Assembly (NCBI GenBank): GCA_003024785.1
Contig: PUQB01000967.1
Location: 1-64,000 of the forward strand
Length of the DNA stretch: 64,000 nt
Reading direction: 5' to 3'
DNA from: Selaginella tamariscina
Lineage: Eukaryota > Streptophyta > Lycopodiopsida > Selaginellales > Selaginellaceae
Shown: positions 1 through 11,476 of the stretch, piece after piece
Layout of the letters: the number at the start of each line of letters is the position of its first letter
Position numbering within the stretch: position 1 is the stretch's first letter
Notes under the pieces: model-generated
The model's input: only the letters and a program-made list of their open reading frames with translations
Databases searched by the model: none
What the model was told of the DNA's origin: nothing
Made by a program: the position numbers and the translations under genes

Positions 1-360
1 CGGGAAAAGTGCCATATTTGTAATAACCCTTTGCTCTGGTGTATTTCCTCTTACACCTTCCTCCCTTCCTCTTCGGGAGTTCTCAGGAGATCCTTCTCCT
101 TGCAATCTCGGTATATGAACAGGCACTCCTCCTCTCACTGTTTCCTCTAAACCAGCTGTTTGATACTGCCTCCAATTCTCTGGATCAGCCTCAGATTTCT
201 GTATTGTTTCTGCAATATCCTCTACTATCTTGCCAAGGATATTTTGACGTCTATTTTCGTCAGTTTCAGGTTGCTGTTGGGCAGCCACTCTATTGGCCTG
301 CCTTTGGTTCCTCTGATCAGCTAAGGCTGGATCAGGACGATGGTTCCTCCACGGTTCCAT
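1..360 (-). CDS. Partial Gag-like ORF of a minus-strand LTR retrotransposon
   Basis: Read on the minus strand, a frame opens at an ATG (358-360) and stays open for 120 codons to the window edge, so the C-terminus is missing. The protein starts MEPWRNHRPDP and is rich in Q, R, E and N, with a helical-looking charged stretch (about residues 35-60) and a later R/G/E-rich section. It has no transmembrane segment. It lies about 110 bases downstream (in its own direction) of a primer-binding-site-like sequence and an LTR, which is where Gag sits in plant LTR retrotransposons. I recognise no conserved Gag domain within these 120 residues, so the assignment rests on position and composition. It has no stop or frameshift, unlike nearly every other element here, so the element may be young. 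Confidence 0.55.
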   Translation of the reverse strand, partial: MEPWRNHRPDPALADQRNQRQANRVAAQQQPETDENRRQNILGKIVEDIAETIQKSEADPENWRQYQTAGLEETVRGGVPVHIPRLQGEGSPENSRRGREEGVRGNTPEQRVITNMALFP

Positions 361-472
361 TCATTCCTTCTCCTTTACACATCGGCTCTACACCTTCCGA
401 GCCTTTTTCAGAATGAGATTTCTATCTTTTTAGCCTCTTTTCTCAATGAATGCTAACACTGCAATGGCGAAA

Positions 473-490
473 TCCCTCCGTGGTCGCCAA
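473..490 (-). other. Primer binding site of the left-edge LTR element
   Basis: The minus strand reads TTGGCGACCACGGAGGGA one base inside the LTR end at 492. This resembles the TGGCGAC-type primer sites common in plant gypsy elements. It fixes the element's direction as leftward and separates the LTR from the Gag leader. Confidence 0.6.
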
Positions 491-491
491 T

Positions 492-1035
492 TGTTAAACA
501 GGAAAAGGGCTCTCTGCCTCACCTTTTCCTATTTAACCTGTTTCCTTCACGCAGACAGGAAACCTTTCATACAACGTACAGGAAAGGCTACACCCTTTCC
601 TTTCTCAACTCTCAATATATCTGTATATATATCAGACTTCTCCCAGTGCCACTATGACTGGTCTCCAAAGTCAAGGGCAAGAACGGATTTTGGCTATTGC
701 CTTGTTAGATCCATTCATTGAGAGAACATACACACACACAAGATTCTCTAATATGCACCTTTCATTACTAACATGAATACAAAAGACAAAGTGTAGAGAA
801 CCTTTATCTCCTGCTAAAACTTCAAATGGAGACCCTTCCTTCCTTGCCCTAACTTCCCTTAACTACCTTCCTCTCGCCACGTCATCCTTTACCCTTTTCC
901 TTTTCCTTTTCCTTACCTTTCCTCTCGGTAAGGATTTTCCTCTTCCAAAGCCTTTCCTTCCATACTTACTACGGACCTTCCTACCCTTATTCTCTCTACA
1001 GTAGGACGTCCTATGCTTAATTTTTACCTTTAACA
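492..1035 (-). mobile_element. 5' LTR (544 bp) of the left-edge retrotransposon
   Basis: The segment starts TGTTAAACAGG and ends CCTTTAACA on the plus strand, giving the TG...CA ends and a 7-bp terminal inverted repeat (TGTTAAA/TTTAACA) expected of an LTR. The primer site abuts its left end, so it is the 5' LTR of an element transcribed leftward. Immediately right of 1035 the sequence becomes the interior of another LTR family (1036-2480), so this element landed inside that LTR. The target duplication should be GATAT (1036-1040), with its partner beyond the left window edge. The LTR is rich in C/T runs such as TTTTCC. Confidence 0.7.
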
Positions 1036-2480
1036 GATATCACGAGAAACTCTAAGCAAAGGTAGCACTTAGCTTCTAAAAAACCCACCCCCAATTTTAA
1101 CATTCCAGTTAAGTTGATTAATTAAAGCAGATGAGTTTGGCGTGTTAAGTAGGGTTAGGAACACCCATAGGGTTGCCCTAACCCACTCCCTAAAACCCCC
1201 ACCCCCTTGGGTGGGGGTTTTAGGATTAGGAATTAGGCTAAGTTAAACACTCATCTCATTAACTGAATAAGGGACTAGCTAATTCTGTGCCAGTCCACTT
1301 ACACATTTAGGAAAAGAGGGGGGGGAGCTTCATCACATAAATAAGGTAGAGTATGTAGTAGGAAAGCTCTTGGGTTCATGACTAAGTTGGTTGATTTTCT
1401 GTCGATGCAAGCTTTAGCTTGTGTCGTTAAGGTATAACCCTTTGTTGTGCCGCCCTAACTTCCAGATAATAGGGGTACGTTCCAAAAGGCAAAGGTTGAG
1501 GCTTGTCTCTAGCCTTCTCCTCCACATTAAACTTAGTGTAGCACTCATGACCAACAAGGCACATCTGTATCTTTGTCCAACTGCATGCGTGGGATCTCGT
1601 TTGACATGTTCATGTTACCTAGTTTTTTAGAATTCATTAAGGGGTTCCGGAGTTGGCATTTATGAGCCACGTTTGTGGCACTTGGTGCAACTCTTAAATT
1701 TAAGGGGCTATGTCATGATAACCCACATCATGGAAGGTAGTGTCACATGAAGATGTGACATTGGACTAGACGTCACATAATACAACACCTGGGGCATGCC
1801 CTTTGGGGTAGTGTCATGGGTTTATCGCCAAGGGGTTGGATATTCTAGCAAATAGGCATGCTTGTGCTTGCACTAGGGTGCTAAGGCTTAAGCATCTGCT
1901 CAATGGAGGTTAGGTCTTGTAACTAGGTGTGCTTTGGCACACTTGGCTAAGGGAGTGTTTTCCTTGGAATCTAGGGGTTGAACACTATACTTGTTAATAG
2001 AAGCCCTTTCGTGAGGCACTCGCAAAGGTTATGTACTTAGGGTTATCCAAGCATAGCCTTAAAGAGTTTACTTAGCAGAACACTCATGTCCATATACGGC
2101 GCATACCCTCGATTAACCTCTAAGGGTTTGAGTGCCCAAGTCATATTCTAGACCTAGGGCTAGTACTTAGTGAGGACACGAGGGGTAAATGACAATGCTT
2201 TAGTTCTGTCACAGGGGTATGTGTGAAACACATCTCCTTTGTGGGTTACGGCATGAGCCTGTTTAAGTCTACTGAGATAGGATCTTAAAATCTACTTGGG
2301 ATATCCTTTAAGGTTCAGGAGATGGTCATTCTAAGGGATTTAGGATGACACTCTAAGTCTTCTGTTTAACTAGGCATTTGAGTTGAACTTTTGGAGTCAT
2401 CTTGAAAGACTTAACGTTGCTCAAATAAAGTGATGACATCGAATGCCCACGTGTTGGCCCTTCGGGTTAAAACTCTGACA
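1036..2480 (+). mobile_element. 5'-truncated LTR of a large-LTR family (copy A)
   Basis: This is homologous over its length to the reverse complement of the complete solo LTR at 32,408-34,161. Shared blocks include the segment around 1,440-1,475 (GTGCCGCCCTAACTTCCAG) and the terminus GGGTTAAAACTCTGACA. It lacks roughly the first 100+ bases because the left-edge element is inserted there. Its right end, CTCTGACA, is followed by ATTGGTACTGGAGCC, a primer-binding site, so this was the 5' LTR of a rightward element rather than a solo LTR. It contains a perfect 16-bp hairpin at 1189-1224. ORFs inside it are not coding. Confidence 0.75.
1189..1224. repeat. Perfect 16-bp GC-rich inverted repeat within LTR copy A
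   Basis: CCTAAAACCCCCACCC (1189-1204) and its exact reverse complement (1209-1224) are separated by four bases. As RNA or single-stranded DNA this is a very stable stem-loop, and one arm carries a G5 run. It lies in the part of the LTR where copies B and C have a looser CCTAAACCCCT-type sequence. Confidence 0.85.
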
Positions 2481-2482
2481 AT

Positions 2483-2495
2483 TGGTACTGGAGCC
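2483..2495 (+). other. Primer binding site after LTR copy A
   Basis: TGGTACTGGAGCC follows the LTR end by two bases, and resembles the initiator-Met-tRNA primer site TGGTATCAGAGC of plant retrotransposons with a few changes. From here to about 2,869 the sequence is AT-rich with no recognisable coding content, so only a leader fragment of this element survives. Confidence 0.6.
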
Positions 2496-2942
2496 TATTC
2501 TTTGCGGACAATAGGACTGTGTGAAGTTGTAGTGTTTTAGGGTTTAGTTAGTTTTAAATCCTTGAAGTACTCTATTATTTTTGGCTAACACGTTTGAATT
2601 ATGTGTAGAGAGTTGGTCTTAAGACCTAATAACTCTTTAGAGAACACTTGCTCAAATGTCAAAAGTAGCACTTGGAAGTCAACTTCTATATTATATGTCA
2701 AGTAATTTTACTTTATGGTTGTCCATGTTACTTTATCATGTCTTCCCATAAGACACGGTATGTTAGTTTGTTCTAACTAAGTCTTGTGATATTCTAAGTC
2801 TATACATTATTGAAAATTTTTCTTTTCAAGGTGTATGAAATTGGGATAACACATGATTAAGAACATGACAATAATATATATTATATAAACTTTAACACGC
2901 TATGCAACACAAATTTATATAATATATGCATATCCACCGTCC

Positions 2943-2978
<36 letters not shown>

Positions 2979-3993
2979 TGAAGTGAATATGCTAATGATC
3001 TTGCAAGTAGCTAGCTCATTTCTTTTTGCTTAATTACTTTATTTATTTAAAATAAGATATTATTTAATTTATGTTTATAAATTTAAATAGAAATATGAGA
3101 GCAGCCGTGACCAAGAAACGCTTTGTTTTAAATTTAAATTATTCAAAACATTATATTTTTAAAATTAAATTATGTAGAATTAGCTTCAATATGTTAATTG
3201 AACTTAATATATTTAATATAAACTGTGTTATTTAGATATGTATATATACATGATATTCATTTGCATACATGAATATTATGTATAGGAAAATGTAAACTGG
3301 TATAATATAGACCCTGCATATGCAAATTTATATCACGTATATATACATATATAGATAACACAGTTTATATTAAATTTATTAAGTTCAATGTATGCATTCT
3401 TATGGAAGTGTGTGACATTTGCATTTTATGGTTTTTGTTCCACCATACAAACACACAAATATTCATGTATATGCGTATGTATGTATGTTTGTATGAAATA
3501 TATAAAACTAAAAAAATGTAAAAATTACAACTTCCAGCTAAAAAATCTAATTGTTCTTAATATAATCAATAATGTTAAATTTAATACTTACGGTGGGTTG
3601 ATTCGGATGGCAATTTGATTGGCCACGTGGCATTCGGATCACCAGTATTGTGTACTAAATATAAGCTCCAGTAAGAAATTGACTGAGTATATACGTATAA
3701 CACACACACACACACACCTGTATATAACTGGAGAGTGTTGAAAGGAGTTAGTATATTTTTGAGTTGTGTATGCAAAACATTGTAAACACAAAAGCTTATC
3801 ATTTCAATAATGATATTGCAATCCATTTCACTCCAAGTGCCTTATACAAATTAAAATTCTATTTGTTAAAAATGAATTAGATAGTATGTAGTTCTTGTTA
3901 TAAACTTAAATAAAAAAATAGAAGGGAATGCGCTATAGCTAGAGCAACACGTTATTTTAAATTTAACTTTATCACTACATTAATTATACGAAA

Positions 3994-4217
3994 TTTAAAA
4001 AATATTATTAAATTTGCTAAGAAAGCATTAGCTGTAAAGCTTATGATAATTAATAAATAGTTTGCACTACAAAAAGAAATTTATTATTATTATTACACTG
4101 TTAGATATTTTAAGAGTTTCAAAGTCATTACAACTAAGCCAAACAAAAGTTATCATAAACAATTATCATAAGGTTTACAGCTAATGCTTTCTTAGCAAAT
4201 TTAATAATATTTTTTAA
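3994..4217. repeat. Long inverted repeat, about 58-bp arms
   Basis: The left arm 3994-4051 and right arm 4161-4217 are reverse complements with one visible mismatch (AAGCTT against AACCTT), separated by about 109 bases. The related stretch at 27,400-27,570 has a shortened left arm and no right arm, so the hairpin was created or lost in one copy only. Confidence 0.8.
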
Positions 4218-4956
4218 AGTATCATACCTCTTGTTAAACTTAATATATATCATAAGTTATCAAAAAGTTATCATAAACATCGACTGAGAATATATGTGAA
4301 ATAAACAATATGATAATGTAAAACCTTGTTCAAGCCGTCATTTCCCGCAGTGTCATATATAGTATATATGCATATTTTACAAATATACGCTTGTATATAT
4401 ATGTTTTATATCTTGGATTTACTCTCTCTCTCTCTCTGACACACACATACACACACTCGTATAAACTAAACTTATCATATGCACATTTAAGGGTTAAGGA
4501 TTTAAACCAAATAAATTAAAACACATTGATGGTCCTTTATACATATGCGTAATTATATGGTAATAGATGAGTAACTTATATTTATTATTGTGTTACATAG
4601 CTCTACAAACTTATTAATATAACTTTCAGCTTATACAAACAGCATATCTAAAATTATGGAAACCTGACAAGCACATCAAGGAGGCTCATCTTTTTCTCAC
4701 TCAAACATATTTTATTTAATTTTTAAAATGGATCACTCTAAAGAAAAATATTATTACTAGTTTTATTTAAAAATGTAAAGGATTAGCTGTAACACTTGTC
4801 TTAAATTAACTATATAACAAATTTGTCATATTTTCCTGAAGTTTAAAGCTAATGAATTAGTTAAATGCGTTAATTAAACTTGATAAATTTATGTACAAAC
4901 TGTGTAGATTTCATTTTGTGACTAACTTATTGAATTTGGTTACAAAATAAACATGT

Positions 4957-5102
4957 GCGTGCGTGCGTGCGTGTGTGTGTGCGCGCTTGTGTGTGGATAT
5001 GATATACATATATAGTTTATTATCATTAACAATCACACATATACATATATATCCTGTTTACTCTATATAATATTATATATCATATGAAGATTTAACAAGT
5101 AA

Positions 5103-5142
<40 letters not shown>
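4957..5142. repeat. (GTGC)n/(TG)n tract and (TA)n tract
   Basis: A GTGC/GTGT tract at 4957-4990 is followed by a pure TA tract at 5107-5142. The corresponding place in X2 has only a short GTGTG tract near 54,939 but a longer TA run at 55,067-55,119, so tract lengths changed after the duplication. Confidence 0.9.
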
Positions 5143-5144
<2 letters not shown>

Positions 5145-5913
5145 CAGAGGATTATTATACTAGTTAACATTTCCACATTCTTATAAATGAGTATAGTCTT
5201 GACCGTTGTGTAATTGCTCATATAATATCATGTGTATTAATACTATTAGTCAAGGTCGTTGTAATCAAAACACACACACTGTTATATGTTATATGTAATA
5301 AAATAATTGATATAATTTAAAAACTCTTATAAAGATTAAGAATTTATTGCGCGATAAAAGAAGTATTCAAACAGTTTGTGTTTTGAACCTAGAATAATAA
5401 TGTAACATAACATTAAAACTTATGTACAACGTTTCATGTAAGACTTAATAATTAATAGAGAATATAGATATATATACACATCTATAATGCATATAGTGAA
5501 TTGGTATAATATTATAGTACATTAATAAAATGAATTCTTAAATGATGTTTGAAGAAAAAATGAAGATTAAATGGTTCTGACTTTGCAAAGAGGGCGACGG
5601 GAATACGATGAAGAAAAACTTTTGTGGGATGATTATAATGATATAAATTTAATTAAAAATGAGAATATTTATAAGTTGTTCCAGCGTTAATTCAACAGTG
5701 TATACATGCAGACATACACACGCACACACACACACATATATACTGTACGTTACTTGATTTATTTTGTGTCTGGACTGTTCAAAAGCCTCCATTTAATGCT
5801 GAAAAAAGTTATAACTTTCAAATAAACATTTATAATTTTAATTTGATGCCTTGAAGTTTGATACTAGCTGTAGTAAAAAAATAGGACTTCAGAAAATACA
5901 TTTATACATATAT

Positions 5914-5915
<2 letters not shown>

Positions 5916-5971
<56 letters not shown>

Positions 5972-5974
5972 AGA
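5916..5974. repeat. Compound (GT)n(GA)n microsatellite in X1
   Basis: (GT)n at 5916-5949 runs into (GA)n at 5950-5974. The same compound tract occurs at 55,869-55,921 and 26,507-26,566, so it belongs to the macro-repeat. Confidence 0.9.
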
Positions 5975-7950
5975 TCATAATATCTACCTAAGATTAAACA
6001 CACACCACAGTGAATCATACACGTTTGTTGGTTTTGTTTAAAGACATATAAAAACATGGATATATTTGAACAAGTTTTACATTCACATATTCATATTCTT
6101 GGATAAAGTTCACATCATGTTTACCAAAACAGTATTGCAAACTTATTGAGTTTCACACCAGCTTTTACATATGCAATTATTTTTTGCATTTTCTTTTTCT
6201 TTTTCATGGACAACCCACCGAGGCCCCACAGATTCCTTCATTTCAACAAATACTAATGTAATTATATTTATTAAATAAGTTATAAAGTTTGACATTTATA
6301 AATGATGTTTGTGTGATGTATTGATTATGAAATTATTGAAGGAAATATAATAGGAAGAATTTCTAATACAGAAATATATGACTAGATACCAACATAGAAA
6401 CGCACAAATACACATAATGCCTCATGAGTATTGAATATAAATATACACACAGATACAATGTATATATGCGTGTGTGTGTATTCACACACGTACACACACA
6501 CAAATTTAAAAGTACGATCTATTTTGTTAATAGCGGTAGCATCAAGTTTATCAAATCAATCAAAGCTACAACAACTCTGATGGTATATAATTAAAAGATT
6601 TACTTCAGAAACGAACTATATGCATTTACGCACACATGTATGTATACAAAGATTATTAAACTATTACATATCTTTTATACATTTTTAATCACCATTCTCT
6701 GAAGTGTTGCCATAGATGAAAATGAATATGTGGGTTTGGTGTATACGGTCTATATGCAAGCGTATATATATTTTGCACACAGTAGTAGGTATAGATGGCA
6801 GTGTGTATGTATGTATGTATTCAATATACTGTATACACATTATATTATATATAGATATAGCTATATAGTTTATATGGTGCAGGTGTACGTCTCTTTCTCT
6901 ATCATCTCTCTCTATCTATCTATATAACGTGTGTTCGATAAATATAAATGTGAGTTTCTACCCTATTAACTAATAAGTTTAAAGTACGTATGTGTGTATT
7001 CTATATGTATGTATAGATGAAAATTTTAGCATGCATAATAATAAAATTCTATGTAAATTTTAATTTCAACACCTCATGCAGCTGCAAAGAACACATCGTT
7101 ATATACATAAATATCTATCTACCACACACACATGCATACGTATACACAGTGGTTTTACATTAGTATATATGTACGTCAAATGTTTATAACAAGCTATATG
7201 CACATGGTGAATATGATGTGTAATATATATGTTATTATATTCATTTAGGGTCACGGATCTGAATTATGTGTGGGGGTGCGTGAGTGCATGCGTGCCTAAA
7301 GGTTTAGATATGAATATATGTAAGTTTAGATTAATATATATTAAACTAGGACCTTAAACATAAACACTATATATATAAGATTTATGAGAGGAATATAGGT
7401 AGAATAGGTGTGCAATGTAAAATGTACAGACAGCCTTGAGAATTAAACATAGTTAAACAGGTCATTATTTCCTCTTCTAATAAAATAACGATCTTGCAAG
7501 TGTTTTTTCCACACCAACTGTGTAAAATGTAAATAATCATATTTCAAAATGAATCGTTTAGAAAGTTATTACTAAGGTTTTTTCATTTATATAGTTTTAA
7601 TGATGAAAAAGAAGTAAAACTGTATCGTTTCATGATGACAGCTTGGTTTAATTTTATAAATTAGCTTTTAAAATGTCAATTATAATATTTTTTAGCTAAG
7701 TAAACAATAGTTATAACACTCATAATTAGTTAAATGTGCTAATTAAATAAATTAAATTGATTCATGTCGTTGTCCCAAGGTTACAGATTTGAATTTGATC
7801 ACGCTGTTACCATGACCGTTGATTTTTGCTATACATCCACCGTCGAGCAAGTAGTAAAAGTTCATATAAATAGATTATAAGAATATATTAATTCACATAA
7901 TGTGTCTAAGAAATGTTATACTTATAAATATCTATTCTATTAACTGCTCA

Positions 7951-7958
7951 CTCTGTGT

Positions 7959-7989
<31 letters not shown>

Positions 7990-8449
7990 CTTTGACTTTA
8001 ACACAAATTTATATATAGTATCATTATATACATATTAAAATATCTATATAATTGAATATTCTGATCTTGCAAGTAGCTAGCTTTTTCCATAGTGCCTAAA
8101 TTATAAATTCAAACTTATTTACTTCATTAAAAGTAAGATTATTTAATTTATATTTATAAATTTAAATAGAAAATCAAAAGGGCTGTGCACAAGAAACACT
8201 TTGTTTTAAATTTAAATTCATTCAAAAACATTAATTGTCAAAAATCTGTTATATTTTTTTAATTTAAATTTATGTACATATTAGCTATAAATCTTCTAAA
8301 TTAGTTTAATATGTTAATTAAACTTATAAATTTATATATAAACTGTGTTACCTATGTATGTGTGTATGTATATGATATATTACTTGCATACACTCAAGCA
8401 TATTTATGAGTGAAATATAAACATTTGGCAAAGTCCTGCTGGTTTTTGC

Positions 8450-8482
<33 letters not shown>

Positions 8483-9296
8483 TTTTACGTATATTCTCTA
8501 AGAGGTAAGAAAAATGAAACGTAAGTACTATGACAATTTTCTCTCTTTTTGTTATACAGTTCTCTTCATGTATTTGTTGTACTCGTGTGGTCTATAATAA
8601 GAAATAAGTCTTAAAAACATAATAAACTAAGTCATGAATCGAGTGTATCATATAGTGAAACAATTTTTCATCTCCTAGTGCCTAAAATGTAAAGAATATT
8701 ATATTACATATTATAAATTATTAAAACCTCATGCAGCATCAGTTTTTAAATTTAATTTAATAAAAATTTATATATAAAATTTATAAATTAATTAATGTAT
8801 TAATTAAATGTTAGTAATTTATATTTATGTGGTTCATTTTGTGTCTGCATTGCTCAAAAGCCTCCAATTATTATGTCACAATAATTTTTGTTGTCGTAAA
8901 GACAAATATAACTTGATTACAAATAATAAAATATAACTTGATTACAAAATTTATATATATACTCTCTATATATGTGTGTGTGTGTGTGAATCTCTTGCTG
9001 AAGGCCGAAGGGATGGCTGAAGCAGCAAAGACATATGTACACACTTACTTACAGGCATAAAGAGGTAAACAAAAGAAATATAATTATAATTGTTCTTAAT
9101 ATACAAATAAATGTTTGACAATAATGTTAATCTCGTCATTAATGGACGGTTTTGATTGGCCACGTGGCATCCAGATGACTAATTAAAATATAACGTTTAT
9201 AAATTAAGATTGAAATTTTTTCGTAAAAGGTATCAAACAAAGTAAGAAATGATTGAGTATATATATTAATTACATATAAATCAATCATGTGTGTCC

Positions 9297-9339
<43 letters not shown>

Positions 9340-11460
9340 TAAATAGATAGATAGAGTTTGTTTGTTCCTTCTTCCAGAACGCGCAGCAAACGTGATGTCT
9401 TAAACAAAATTGAATATGCTTTAAATCGAAATAAGAATCTCTATAGTTCAAATTCTTAATTATTAATAATTTTATTTCTTTAATTAATATTTATTAATAA
9501 TGAATTTATTATTATTATAGATTATAATCTATTTTGCTTTATTAATTATGTCTAATTAATATTGTTAACAATTAATACATTATTAATTATTCTTATTTTA
9601 CTATTTTATTTATATTTTTTTTGAAAGGATTGCATTTATTTTAATCATAACTAGTTAATTTTTTGGTTTTTTTTTATACTAACTTATAAAGAAACATTAT
9701 AGGTGTATGTCCAACGTACGCATAATATATGTATGTGACATCTACTCTCTCTCTCTTCCGCACACACGTATATAGCTGTAATAAATTTTCTATGAAATCA
9801 AAGCTTATAAATTAGTTAAATGTGATAATTAAGAAATTTACACACTTTATTTACATTGTATTTACACAAAATATTTATAAACTAAAGTTTAATATTTATA
9901 AATTATGCGTTGTCTATTTAAATAGTGAATATGATACTGCAGACGCTAAAAAATGTTAAAATTAAAATCGGTACAAATACTAGACACACATTAAACTATA
10001 TATGTGGATATAATGTCTGTCTGTCTGTCTCTCTCTCGCTCTATCTAACTATCTATCTAACTATCTATCTATCTATCTAATATTTAAAAATTCTCACACA
10101 CATAAATACATTATGCAAGTCTTACACGTTTATCTTGTAACCAAATTCGAATTATAACAAGTTTTTCTTAAACGACAATGGTTGGAATGCTTTTGAGCGG
10201 TGAATGAATCAGGGAAAGATTCATTAGTTTTAAAAGAATATTTCTATAAAACGAATATAATATAATAAATAATGTTTTAATAAAGTTAAATTTAAAACAT
10301 CGGCCGTTACTCTCTTCACAGTCATTTCTTTTTACTTTTAATTAAATTGTTATACAAAGTAAATTTAATAAAATATTTCTTTAATGATGGATCTTATCAT
10401 CTTAACAATTAATAAAGTTTAATTTATATTTAGACTTGAGTTAAAAGAAAACTAAAAAACCGTTGTTTCTGATTAGTACAGGAAATAATGACCTTTAATA
10501 TGTTTACAAATGCACAGCCCAAGAATATAACCACTCCTTTCAACACTCTCCATGGAATTAGTGTGTGTGAGAGACATATTATTGTATAGTTAAAACTCAA
10601 CACATAATTTATAAATGTTGATGTTTACTTATTTAATGTCATTCGATGGAATATTAAAAGTTTATTCGAGGGGAAAATACAACAAATCACTACCCTAATT
10701 CTTAACCTGCCTTATAACACCTCGTCTTGATCCACGTCATTGCCACGTCAACAACCACGTTATCACATCAGCAACCACGTCATCACATAAGCCATCTGCC
10801 ACGTCATTGACTATGTCAGTAGCCACGTCAGAAGAGACGTCATCACCCGGTAATCGTGCCAGCCGCCAAAATGTCATTTGATAATATAATTTTCTCTAAT
10901 ATGTGTGTGTGTGTGTGTGAACGTCAAATTTTAAAGTACGATAACGGCTTCTCTGTCAACAATGTTAAAAAGTGAAATAACAATTCATAGAGAAAGACGT
11001 ACACATACACCGTATAAATTATATACCAATATCCATATATATGTAAATATATGCATATACAACATATCCATACATACATATTGTCAACTGTGTGCATAAT
11101 ATATATAGCTTTAATATGTACGTGTATATTATGCATATAGACCATATACACTATTCCCACATATGCATTCTCATTTATGGCATGCCATTCAAATATGTGT
11201 AAGTATATGTTAATATATCATAATATATGCCACTTGAGAGAACGGTGGTTAAAAATGTATAATAATATATATATATAGTTTAATAATGTGTGTGTGTGTG
11301 TGTGTGTGTGTGTTTTAATTTTTTAATCGAAATGCATGTGGCATTTGTACTCATCATAAAATTGTTTAATAGACAGATTATATTAAAGAAAAAGTATACA
11401 AAAAAAAACAAACAAAACCAAAATAATATTTCGATTATCGTGGTGTTACTACTGGATAGT
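7951..11460. repeat. AT-rich mosaic of macro-repeat modules
   Basis: No gene is seen. From about 7,985 the sequence re-enters the module that opens X1 (GATCTTGCAAGTAGCTAGC at 8,063, as at about 2,997), suggesting a further, more decayed unit. At 9,155-9,170 it shares GATTGGCCACGTGGCAT with X1 near 3,618. The block 10,960-11,280 is an inverted copy of the module at 6,660-6,860, 21,595-21,740 and 44,105-44,300. Simple repeats lie at 9,297-9,340, 10,020-10,080 and 11,288-11,313. Confidence 0.6.
10732..10843. promoter_or_regulatory. Cluster of seven ACGT-core (CCACGTCA-type) motifs
   Basis: CCACGTCA or a close variant occurs at 10,732, 10,743, 10,755 (CCACGTTA), 10,775, 10,799 and 10,823, and GACGTCAT at 10,836. 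That is seven ACGT cores in 112 bases of otherwise AT-rich DNA. CACGTCA/GACGTCA cores are typical binding sites of plant bZIP factors. The irregular spacing with connecting CAACAACC/ATCACAT words also fits a decayed minisatellite. No intact gene lies next to it; the PurF-like pseudogene 0.6 kb to the right is transcribed toward it, so it is not that gene's upstream promoter. Confidence 0.45.
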
Positions 11461-11476
11461 ATCCCTGTGGAAGCGT

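Larger units (their letters stand above)
2870..7950 (+). repeat. AT-rich macro-repeat copy X1
   Basis: About 5.1 kb that is collinear with 53,270-57,960 at a nearly constant offset of 50.0 kb. Matched points: 4,326/54,322 (AAGCCGTCATTT), the (TA)n at 5,107/55,067, 5,916/55,869, 6,210/56,245, 7,080/57,150 and 7,550/57,545. ORFs in it are short, AT-driven and mostly dinucleotide translations, so I annotate no gene. Internally it is built of smaller modules (GATCTTGCAAGT, GAATCGTTTAGAAAG, TTAGTTAAATGTGCTAATTAA, CAAAAGCCTCC) that recur throughout the window, in places inverted. Confidence 0.75.

Noticed and set aside
39-721. Plus-strand ORFs at 39-416 and 446-721
   Set aside because: They are antisense to the Gag-like frame and the LTR of the minus-strand element; composition reflects the C/T-rich complement.
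9420-9600. A MITE or origin from the dense ATTAATAAT palindromes
   Set aside because: The sequence is almost pure A/T with many short chance palindromes; no defined ends or target duplication could be found.
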